Positions 22,201-31,744 of a DNA stretch of 64,000 bases are shown piece by piece (position 1 is the stretch's first letter; each line of letters begins with the position of its first letter). The notes under the pieces were generated by a model, which worked only from the letters and a program-made list of their open reading frames with translations, ran no database searches and was not told the origin of the DNA. The stretch is from Druceiella hillmani. Its lineage: Eukaryota > Arthropoda > Insecta > Lepidoptera > Hepialidae. The stretch spans positions 2,744,001 through 2,808,000 of the forward strand of contig JAYKKI010000095.1 in NCBI GenBank assembly GCA_039881145.1, given 5' to 3'. Position numbers and translations under genes: made by a program.

Positions 22201-25200
22201 ATGTGGTTGAGGTCTGGAGCAGGCCATGGTTAAATGATAGAAAAGTAACTGTAAAACAGCTAAATGACAGGAAAAGGAGAGAATCACCAGAGGAACCTCA
22301 TTTAGTTGGAGGTCCAACTGTTGTTCCTGTAAATGATGAAATTAAAAAAATAGCCCAAGAGGGGCTGCAAGCACTTGAAGCTGATTCCAATAGTCTTTAT
22401 AGACAAACGATCATCAGAATCAAGTCGGCTACCAAGCAAGTTGTTGCAGGATCATTGACTAAAGTGTACTTCGAAGTAGGATTAACGGAATGTTTGAAAT
22501 CACAAAATGTAGATAATCTTGAAGTTTGTCAACTTCAAGATACAATTGAACCTGTAGAATATGTGGTTGAGGTCTGGAGCAGACCATGGTTGAATGATAG
22601 AAAAGTAACTGTAAAACAGTTAGGTGAAAGAAAAAAAAGAGCTGTACCTGGGGAACAGAATAGTATTTCTATTGATAAAAACATTAGGAAGAAGAGAGAA
22701 ATTAACAAATTTACATTAGCACAATCTCTTAGTGAAGCAGAGTCGTTTAATTTTAAGAAAATCCCCAACACTAAATATGATTCTCAGAACAGTGTGTGGA
22801 ATTATAATGAATCAGCGACCATATTAGAGTTAACAGAGCATTCATTAAAACACCTGGAAGTGAAATATCCACATTCATACAAACAAGAAGTAACAAATAT
22901 ATTATCAGTAAAGAATGCAAATGATGTTCAGTATGAAATTGAGTTTGAAGTTGGCTTCACTGATTGCTTAGTGCTCGATACAACTAGTGTTTGTAATGTA
23001 ACTGATTCTTTTGGACCTCGAAAGCAATGTAAATCAGTAGTCAAACCAATGCGTGATGGATCGAGGCGTGTTCACGTAACTTGCCATTTAGAAGACGAAA
23101 GACCTGAGGCCGTCCATCTGTCTAATCTTGTAAAAGCTGGGAAATTATTTAGACAGTTCCTCTTGAAACACAATCGAGATTATGTCGATGATAGGAAAGA
23201 AATGTATCGACGTTTCAACATATTCAGAGCTAATTTGGATATTATCGACCAGTTAAATCTAAACGAACAAGGTACTGCCACGTATGGTTTGAATCATTTT
23301 GCAGATGTTTCACCCACAGAGTTCCGTAGTAAGTATTTAGGATTGAGATCAGATTTGAAGAATGAAAATGCTATACCGATGCGCAACGCTGAGATACCCA
23401 ATATTGAGGTGCCTAAGGAATTTGATTGGAGAGACCAGGGTGTCGTTACTGAAGTTAAAGATCAAGGCATCTGCGGCAGTTGCTGGGCTTTCAGTGTTAC
23501 AGGTATCTAACACGTCTGTTTTGTTTTGATAATTTCAAATTATTATTTTAATTATCTGATGCGTTTCGATTTGGGTCTGGTAGGTAATTGTAAACAAAAT
23601 CCTGTTACTCTTCTCTATGGTGTCTAATTACAATATTGTATTATGTATTTACATTACCAAAACCAGTACTTTTTTAAGGTTCTATTGCCAAATGGCATAA
23701 ACATATACCTTACAACCATCAGAATAATGGCATTTAGTGTTTCAATATAAAATTATTTTTGTTAACTCGCAAATGAATAAGCCATACTAGGCTATATAAC
23801 TTCTGTATAAAAACTACATGGAATCGTTAAAAAACACACACAAAAATTTAAAATCATTCATCAAAATTTATTTTGTCACCTTCAGAGTAATCCTCAATGT
23901 TTCCGGTAAAACTGTGATAACGCCGGACCCATTCTCCCATACACTTCTCATAGGCCAAAAGTAGTATGGCCTATAATTCCCGCTGTGATTTCCATTTGAT
24001 GTCTGTAATCAATTCAAAATGGGTTCCATGGAGTGGTAATTTCAGTTTTTGAAACAGGAAGAAGTCACATGAGGCTAAAGCTGGCAATTACTGTAGATGG
24101 TCGATGGTATTAATAGAGTTTTTGTCTTTGTACTTGGCCACAATTGTTGCTATCCTTCCACAAATCATGTCCTTCTATGTCTCATGCATAAAACATTGGT
24201 TAAAATTAAATTAACAGTCATTTTGAGGCAACATTCTAATGCTGAAATGACGATTTTAAAGCACTAATTGTTTCGAGTATCGTCAGTGGGATATGTTAAA
24301 GGCCGTCTTGGGATGAGGCAAATCTGCTATCACTTCACGCCTCTCTTTGAACGATCTGTATCACTTGTATGTCCATTTTTTCCCCATAGTCGAGTCACCA
24401 TAGGCCTTTTTTTAACATTTTTAATGATTCAGCATAAAAAATTTCGTTCAAAACACAAAATTTAAGGCAAATTTTTTGTTCAACTAATTTATCCATAATA
24501 ATATTTCCTGAGTAATCTTGAGGTTGCCTATTACAAATTTGTCATTTAAATGAACCGCTTAAAAGGAATCTGTAAAATGTTTTAATAAATTGGTAGAACC
24601 TTCCTTAATTGCCAAGCCAAACTTGAGCGCAATCTGTCAATTAGTATGTTTACAGAAGTTGTCGAAATAGCTTGACCTTAAAGTGGCACTGCAAATTTTA
24701 TTATGAATAAATTAGTCGAATAAAGTGTTTGTTCTTGCAACAAGACCATTAATTGAATGAATGATTGAATCGATCGATTGAAGATACCAATTGGTCGATT
24801 GAAGACGAAGTAGATGAAAGAATAGGATGCATTATCACATTTGTATTGCAAATAATGGGGATTACTTTGAAGGTGACAAAACAAATTTTGATAAATGAAC
24901 GTAAATTTGTGTGTTTTTTTCAATGATTCCGGGTAGTTTGTATACAGGGCGTATGTTGCAACAACTGGAAAATTCATTACACATGTAACACACATACTTC
25001 GCACAAGTTGCTCTTAGACAGTATTTTAATTTTATAGGGATGCGTCTTAAAGGACTGGAAATGAATTATATAGTAGCTGTACAGTACATATGAATTATAT
25101 AATTATGTTCTTGTCAAACAGGCAACGTTGAGGGTCAGTGGAAAATCAAGAAAGGAGAGTTACTATCCCTTTCTGAACAGGAGTTAGTTGATTGTGACAA

Positions 25201-28200
25201 ATTAGATGAGGGATGCAATGGTGGTCTTCCTGACAATGCTTATAGGTAATGTACATATATTTATGGTATCAAAACTGTTTGTTTCATGCAAATCACGAAA
25301 GCGCACAATCGATTTCTTATTATTCTATGACGAAAATAATTGTGATAATGTAAATATACGTTTTAGATTCAGCATCATATTATATGATGCTAGAAACCTA
25401 AAGAAATTTTTTTAATAATCTCCGTGAATGTATTTAATAGACCTTTGTGGACTTGGTAAAAATTAAAATATCCTTAATCTCATAATAATCCTTTCTAAAA
25501 TTTTGAAATGAGATTGCTTCAAGTACTGATAATTTTGTTTTTAGCTATTTTTTTTATTATTACTATTACAAAAGGATACAATCCTTTTAAATTAAATTTA
25601 AATTTTAAGTAAGTATTGTGGTTAAACTTTAAAAAAAAACATTTAAAATTAATATAGTCGACACCAAAGTGAAGTCTTATCTTGGAAAACACTATTTGTC
25701 AAAAAAGGAAAAAAAAGTAAACCTGAGGTGTTGTGCAACACCTGACAGAAGTGAAGATTCTTAAGCATTACATATAACATTCAGTTTTGATTATTAATGT
25801 AGTAGTGATACAGTAATAAATAATAGACATTTTTACAAACAATTTTTGCATTATCCATTATAAAATAAAAAACACTTCACAAAAAATGAAAGTACATAAA
25901 CAGATCAAGTATATTAAATAACTTTGCAAGTGATAGAATGATTTCTTTTTCCTACTACATGCGCATGTGTGTAGTAACGAGTACATATATTCTCTTGTTG
26001 GAACAACTACATACACATATGCATATACAGGTGTCAAAGTTTGAACAAACATAGTTTCAAAGTTTGAACAAACATAGTTTCTGAACGCAACACATAAGAG
26101 GGGCGTGGGGGGCGTCGTTAGAAGCGCTAGCGGTGCGGATGTTTTAGTAGCCGTGGAACAGTGGAGTGGAAAGCACCGCACTTTTGCCGTCGAGGCGTAC
26201 ATTTCGAGTGGATTTTCGCTGTCTGTAGCACGCCGTCGATTTAATAATTGTTACAGTATTTGTCGATTATGTGATGGACCATTGATCAACCTCATTCAGT
26301 CATGTGTAGCAAGGTTCAGAGCTACAGGATCAACATTAAATAGGCCCAGGCCAGGACCTACACCATTGGTAGCCAGGGATGAAAATGTCGAGCGTGTTAT
26401 GGTTTCTGTCGTTGAAAATCCCCGTTTATCACTGCGTACACGTTCATCGTTATTGGGAATTCTGAAATCAACTTTACAGGTAATAATGCGAAAAAAGCTC
26501 AAGTTCCATCCATATAAAATTCAAATTGTTCAAGATTTACACGATTCTGACTTTGAATTAAGAAAAACTTACGCGGAGGTGAAGTTGTTGAGATTTTGTA
26601 CTGCTACCCGGATGGGCAACATATTCTTTAGTGACGAAGCTCACTTTCACATTGGAGGATATGTGAATAAGCAGACTTTTCGTTACTGGGATGTCCACAA
26701 CCCAAGACAAATGCATCAAGAGCCTTTACATAAGCCTAAAGTAACAGTCTGGTGTCTGCATCTGCAATCATAGGGCCTTATTTCTTTGAAAATCAACGTG
26801 GCCAAATTGTAACTGTGAATTCGGAGAGATATGCCCAGATGTTAAATGACTTTTTCAGAGTAGAACTACAGAATAGTCCATCCTTCAACCAAAACACATG
26901 GTTCCAGCAGGACGGGGCCACAGCTCACACTGCTAATGTGTCCATGAATGCAGTGCGGCGGTTATTTCGAGGAAAAAACATATCCCGGAACGGTACCGTG
27001 GCCACATAGGTCACCCGATTTAAGCCCATGTGACTTTTTCTTATGGGGATACTTAAAATCCATTGTTTACAAAACAAATCCGAGCACTGTGACACAACTT
27101 AAAGAAAATATTTGAGCCGAAGTCAGTAGGATACCCTAGTCGCTCTGCAAACGCGTTTTTGAAAACATGCCTGCTAGACTCGAAGAGTGTGTCAGACTCG
27201 ATGGCCGCCATTTGGAAAACGTGGTTTTTAAAAAATGAAATCTGCCTTTGTTGTTATAAAGTTAAAATAAACCTACTTTGTGTTAGAGGTGTAGTTTTTT
27301 TTACAATTTTTCAAACATTGAAATCTGCCACTGGACAACCTGTATATTAGAGTCTGTCTGTTGCATTTTGACTCTGTTTTACTCCATGTCGCTTACTCAT
27401 ATGGGTAACAATACACGTTGTCTAACCAATGAGAAACATTTCATTGCTGCCTTGGTGACGTTTCACTTTTTCTCAGTTATCGCCCCATCCCAAACGAACG
27501 CTTCAAAAATTGTTGCATGCCAATTTAAGGATCGAGACTTTCTGTACGTCAAAATGCTTTGATTTTAATTCAGACCTGTTCAAAATGAAAGTTAAATTGA
27601 TAATTACCTGTCTTATTTTTTTTTACGTGGCTTCATAAACAAGAATGTAAACATCAATTACGTGGTTTCACTAAATCAGTCGTATGAGTTTTTTTATTTA
27701 ACACAGCTATAAATTTTTTTAAACACAGCTAGGATCCATATTTGTTTTCTGCACATTTTGATAAAAATATAAAATTTTTTAGTTAGTCTACGCGAGTATT
27801 GGCACGATTAATGTATAAAAATCGACCAATAAAAACCAATTTAACCACGACTTGAGATTGTAATCAAAAGTTATAACAGTACACACGGTGTCCGGGAATA
27901 AGTGCCAGACAAGGAAAGACCTTATTTGTTGGATAGAAAAGAATAAATTGTCGTTGAAATAAAACGTAAAACATGCCCTTTTTCTAATTGAGACCAAAAA
28001 AAATATTACACGTAACTCTTTTTAACACGCCCAATATTTGCCCAGAGTGCGGTGCTTACCAGAGCAGCTATATGTCTTCGTAGCTGTTTGCGGGTTATTC
28101 CCCTGAGTAGTGCTGAATAATGTGCGCAAGTATCGTGTGTACAAAAAGGATGATAAATAATTATGAATATTATTTTCAATTTTCTGAAAAAAGTCATCTT

Positions 28201-31200
28201 TTAAATTTTATGTTAACGACAATCAACTATTTTTCACTCCACAAATAACGTCTTTCTTTGTCCAACACTTATTCCTGGACACTGTGTATAAGTAAAATAC
28301 AGAAATATATATTTTAAAATCTTATAGGTAGTAATACATTTTAAAATCCTTAATATAATTTAGAATTTTTAAATTACTTAAACAGTGATCAAAGATATGG
28401 TTTATATTTTCTAGTCTTAGGTATTATTTTAGTAATAAATCCATATAAATTATTACCGCAGAGCCATTGAACAATTAGGTGGATTGGAAACAGAAAAGGA
28501 TTACCCATACGAAGGAGATGATGAGAAATGTCACTTTAACAAAACACTGTCAAAAGTCCAGATATCAGGCGCTGTTAATATTTCGTCTAACGAAACAGAT
28601 ATGGTCAAGTGGCTTGTTCAGAATGGGCCTATTTCTATCGGTGAGTTGACAAATGTGTGCTAAAGTTTTAGGTATTATCTTTATTTTAATTTAATATTGC
28701 AGCATCAGACAGACAGACTCTATACATATAATAAAACTGTATCAGAGTGAATTCTGTGCATGGAAAATATTTTAAAAAATATATTTTAAAAAGTATAGAA
28801 TTACAATAAAAACTAGAAAACATGTTTTTAAATATTTTGTCCATTTGTCTGTATGTTGATTTGTTCTTCAATCACATGAAATCTACTAAATGGAATTTGA
28901 TGAGATTTGTTATGGTTATAATTAATATCCTCGAGCAACATGCTAGGATATTTTTTATCTAAATATTACAATTTTCAAAAATGTTGTCTTGGCGAATATT
29001 ATGATATTGGTACTGCCAACGCCATCTATTACTGTTTTAAGTAATAGTAAAGATAATAACAATAATAGTAATAATACTTTTGACAGTGAAACCGTAATTT
29101 TACGAGTGGAACTCATAAGCACAGCTAATATTAAACTATTTACAATACTATAATGAATATCAACAAAACAAAAGGTATGAATAATGAATTATCACCTTTA
29201 GGGTCATAAGTCAAAGAGATAGGATATAATTAATTACATTAATGTCATTAAAACGATAAATATGTCCAAATCTGAGAGAATTACTATACGAGTGATTTAA
29301 ATGATCAAACTCTTGGAGATATATGGATCATTTGTATAAAGCGATTGCTTTCATTTTGATTGAACTTAATTATTACGAAAATAAAAATTTTACTTATATA
29401 GTATCGTGTCTAATTAAATTTATAATCGCATAATTGATATTTGTATGACAGCATTCACAATACTCTAATTTATTAAGCACTGCTCACGAAGATTTCACAG
29501 TATTAACTGTTGTATGGTTTTATTTAACACTCTCGTTTATGAGAAATTGGAAATGGACTCAAACATTACATCTCCATATGAGGTAACCTATATCCTTATG
29601 TTGAAGAAAGTACAGAAAAGATTTATATGATTCCAATGTGTTATCTCTCGATTTAGAGTCCATATATAATATAATAGCCCCAAATTCTTACACATTAGTG
29701 AACAAAATCACATCGTCGACATCACCTTGTGAACTCCGTTACTTTACATGTTGAATTTACTCAATTTCCTATTGGAAGATTTCAACTTGTTTCGTTGTTT
29801 GATTCATGGCTTTAGATTTAAGATTAAGGACTGTTTGCGTAATTTACAGTTGATGTTTATGCTCTGTACTCATATTTGTTTCGATATTGTCTGCTCATTG
29901 TCTTTTATCTTGTGCTAACTTGCTTAATGTATTGGTACCAGCTGTAAGTTGGGCAAGGATTTTAATGAAATAAATAAATAAATTCCTATGTGTTTTGGAA
30001 ATATTTCATTATTTTCAGACCACTTAACTTTTCTTTAATAAAGATATAGAAATGTCATCAAGTAAACGTAATTATGTAAGGGTTTTGGTTAATGTATATA
30101 GCAAGCATTTTTTTAAAATTCTTATCGACAAAATGAGATGATAACGACATGCACCATTTTTTTGGAAATATTTCATTATTTTCAGACCACTTAACTTTTC
30201 TTTAATAAAGATATAGAAATGTCATCAAGTAAACGTAATTATGTAAGGGTTTTGGTTAATAAATATAGCAAGCATTTTTTAAAAATTCTAATCGACAAAA
30301 TAAGATGATAACAACATACACCATTTTTTTGATTTAAGCCACTATTGCGGAGAATTTGACTTACATTTGAACATTTCATCATTATAAATAGAAATATTTT
30401 GAAAAACAACTTGAGAAAAATGCTACTTAAGTGATTCGTTAAACAATATTCACAGCCCAAAAAGGGATCCTCATATAATATTGTTTTGTTTTGAAATCAC
30501 CCTTGATATCTGGTGTTGATACAGTTTTACCAGTGTACAGTGCACAGCATGATGTGTAAACCTTCGGTAAACATTTAAACAAGATATCAAGAACGAGATA
30601 AGATACAACAAAATTTTATTAATCAAATTAATTTAAAGGGATACACTGTATATGCAAAACAGAATACTCTCCTTTTAGTTTCATAGCACCTAAATAGCAA
30701 CATATAGTATATCAAAAATGCTTATCACAATTTTAAATCACAATTTTATTTTTAAAGCTATATTTTGGAGAAAATTTTCATGTTGAAATTTTTTTTTCTG
30801 TCCTATATATAACAGAGACATAAGTTTAATAAAAATTTTTGCAGGTATTAATGCGAATGCTATGCAGTTTTATATGGGAGGAATATCTCATCCATGGAAA
30901 ATATTATGCAATCCTAAGAACCTGGATCACGGAGTACTTATTGTAGGTTACGGAGTTAAATGTAAGTTTGACTTTTTTATTTTTATTAAAAGATTTTATT
31001 TTTGTGTAGATTTAAAATAGCAAGCCCGAATATTTGTTCATGTTGCTATACCTATTTCACCCCTTTGGCCTTGTTCGGAAAACATGCAGTATCGTAAGAG
31101 AATGAATGTCTTAATTGAAAAAGCAAAAAAATGAATAAACACAATAACATTCTATTTTTTTGTTTGTTACAAAACTAAATCTTCAATTTGATATCAAGAT

Positions 31201-31682
31201 ATAAAATGAATTAATTCAGTATGTAAATTAATTTTTTAATGTTGACCCTCAGTGGGGAACATTTTAACCTTTTTTTGACGGTTTTAAGTTATTATACTCT
31301 TGTTGTTTATTTTTTTCCCATCTCACATTAAACATTTCAATTGATGTAAAGGAACATAAAAATACAGTACTTCTATATGATGTCTGGCACTTTGACATAT
31401 TCTCCTACAAAGTCGCAAAAGGTACATAACGATCTTATTCTTTGGGGGTGTCGCTTCATAAATATTTTTATTTTCTCGTTTCTTTGATTCTGTTGCTGTG
31501 ATAAACCTAACAAACATAACATATATTATTTTACAGCATATCCCAAATTCAATAAAACGATGCCATTCTGGACGATAAAAAATTCATGGGGCAGCTCCTG
31601 GGGTGAAAGCGGTTACTATAGAGTATACAGAGGAGATGGCACCTGCGGTGTCAACAATATGGCAAGCAGTGCTGTTGTATAG
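19256..31682 (+). CDS. multicystatin-cathepsin F-like cysteine protease precursor (5' end missing)
   Basis: Six exons join in frame (19256-19453, 19572-23502, 25122-25245, 28462-28640, 30845-30961, 31537-31682), all with GT..AG introns, giving 1564 residues. Domain order: cystatin 1 (about 1-170, QIVSG and PW motifs); an acidic linker; cystatin 2 (256-376) after RKKR; cystatin 3 (377-489) after REKR; cystatins 4-8 (490-1089), each with QVVAG, RPW and a basic RKRR or RKKR boundary. A ninth cystatin-like region without QxVxG follows (about 1130-1200), then an I29 propeptide (about 1255-1315) and a papain-type protease from about 1346. Catalytic residues are Cys1370 (CGSCWAF), His1506 (DHG) and Asn1532 (KNSWG). 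Cathepsin F-type enzymes are lysosomal or secreted endopeptidases, and cystatins inhibit C1 proteases. The signal-peptide exon was not found. Cleavage at the basic sites is inferred. A similar precursor is known from Manduca sexta, and Drosophila CG12163 is related. Confidence 0.95.
20841..22640 (+). repeat. five exact 360-bp cystatin-encoding tandem repeats (A-B-A-B-hybrid)
   Basis: Units run 20841-21200, 21201-21560, 21561-21920, 21921-22280 and 22281-22640; each is 120 codons. Units 1 and 3 (type A) start [11 protein letters not shown] and end LGERKKR, and differ at only about ten bases. Units 2 and 4 (type B) start ELPEE, continue QLAGG, have [13 protein letters not shown] and end LNDRKRR. 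Unit 5 starts like A (ESPEEPH) but carries the B-type core ([23 protein letters not shown]) and an A-type LGERKKR end. A less similar 339-bp unit at 20502-20840 and a 363-bp unit at 20139-20501 precede the array. The minus-strand frames inside are shadows. Confidence 0.95.
23854..24470 (-). pseudogene. internally deleted mariner transposase remnant in cathepsin intron 2
   Basis: On the minus strand, frames near 24300-24400 resemble the N-terminal helix-turn-helix linker of mariners, and [12 protein letters not shown] (about 24190) matches the end of the DNA-binding part. It then jumps to [21 protein letters not shown] (about 24060-24000, third Asp in SCDFF), [13 protein letters not shown] and YSEGDKINF, stopping at 23854-23856. 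The region with the first two catalytic Asp is deleted. Several stops and frameshifts. Confidence 0.65.
24810..24965 (+). pseudogene. mariner C-terminal tail fragment
   Basis: Plus-strand reading gives [19 protein letters not shown] followed by TNFDK and a stop (about 24825-24894). This is the last segment of a mariner transposase, cognate to the tail of the minus-strand remnant at 23854-24470. The downstream ATACAGGGCGTATGTTGCAA at about 24942 could be a decayed terminal repeat. The two pieces lie in opposite orientation in the same intron. Confidence 0.6.
26026..27344 (+). mobile_element. DD41D-type mariner, near full length, frameshifted
   Basis: A 1319-bp element flanked by TA (26024-26025, 27345-27346). 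The ends TACAGGTGTCAAAGTTTGAA and, in reverse complement, TACAGGTTGTCC...TGTTTGAA form terminal inverted repeats. The transposase reads from about 26105: an N-terminal DNA-binding half ([22 protein letters not shown]), then [16 protein letters not shown] (first Asp), [26 protein letters not shown] (second Asp) and [13 protein letters not shown] (third Asp, 41 residues later). A 7-bp deletion near 26756 relative to the other copy shifts the frame. A second deletion near 26998 and an in-frame stop near 27113 also disable it. It sits in intron 3 of the cathepsin gene in the sense orientation. Confidence 0.9.
27882..28286. mobile_element. MITE with about 45-bp terminal inverted repeats (TA target)
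   Basis: The left end is CACACGGTGTCCGGGAATAA continuing GTGCCAGACAAGGAAAGAC. The right end, in reverse complement, is CACAGTGTCCAGGAATAAGT continuing GTTGGACAAAGAAAGAC. Both are bordered by TA. It is 405 bp with no transposase. TA targets and the size suggest a Tc1/mariner-related MITE. It lies in intron 3 of the cathepsin gene, about 540 bp downstream of the DD41D mariner. Confidence 0.8.
29515..29985 (+). mobile_element. probable 3' end of a LINE (CR1/jockey-like tail)
   Basis: Frames give [19 protein letters not shown] near 29570, resembling the conserved LE.VQKRF segment at the C-terminus of many CR1/jockey-type reverse transcriptases. A 3' region ends in the short-period tail AAATAAATAAATAAAT at about 29969-29984. 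No catalytic motif is included and frames are broken. It lies in intron 4 of the cathepsin gene. The assignment is tentative. Confidence 0.45.
29994..30331. repeat. tandem duplication, 167-bp period, two copies
   Basis: TTTGGAAATATTTCATTATT starts at 29994 and again at 30161. The copies are nearly identical through GTCATCAAGTAAACG, AGGGTTTTGGTTAAT and CACCATTTTTTTG, differing at about a dozen bases. It lies in intron 4 of the cathepsin gene. Confidence 0.95.
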
Positions 31683-31737
31683 TTTGTTATGTTTCTACCA
31701 CTCAATATTTTATTCATTGCATAAAAATTGACGTGAC

Positions 31738-31743
31738 AATAAA
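31738..31743 (+). promoter_or_regulatory. polyadenylation signal of the cathepsin gene
   Basis: AATAAA lies 55 nt after the TAG stop at 31680-31682. It is the first canonical hexamer downstream and fits a short 3' UTR. Confidence 0.65.
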
Positions 31744-31744
31744 A

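Noticed and set aside
19575..23510. Single ORF of 1311 residues starting at 19575
   Set aside because: The start is a GTG inside cystatin 1, just after the acceptor at 19571, and the end runs into intron 2. The real coding segment is exon 2 (19572-23502) of the spliced gene.
26296..26502. Minus-strand ORF antisense to the mariner
   Set aside because: Shadow of the transposase DNA-binding region.
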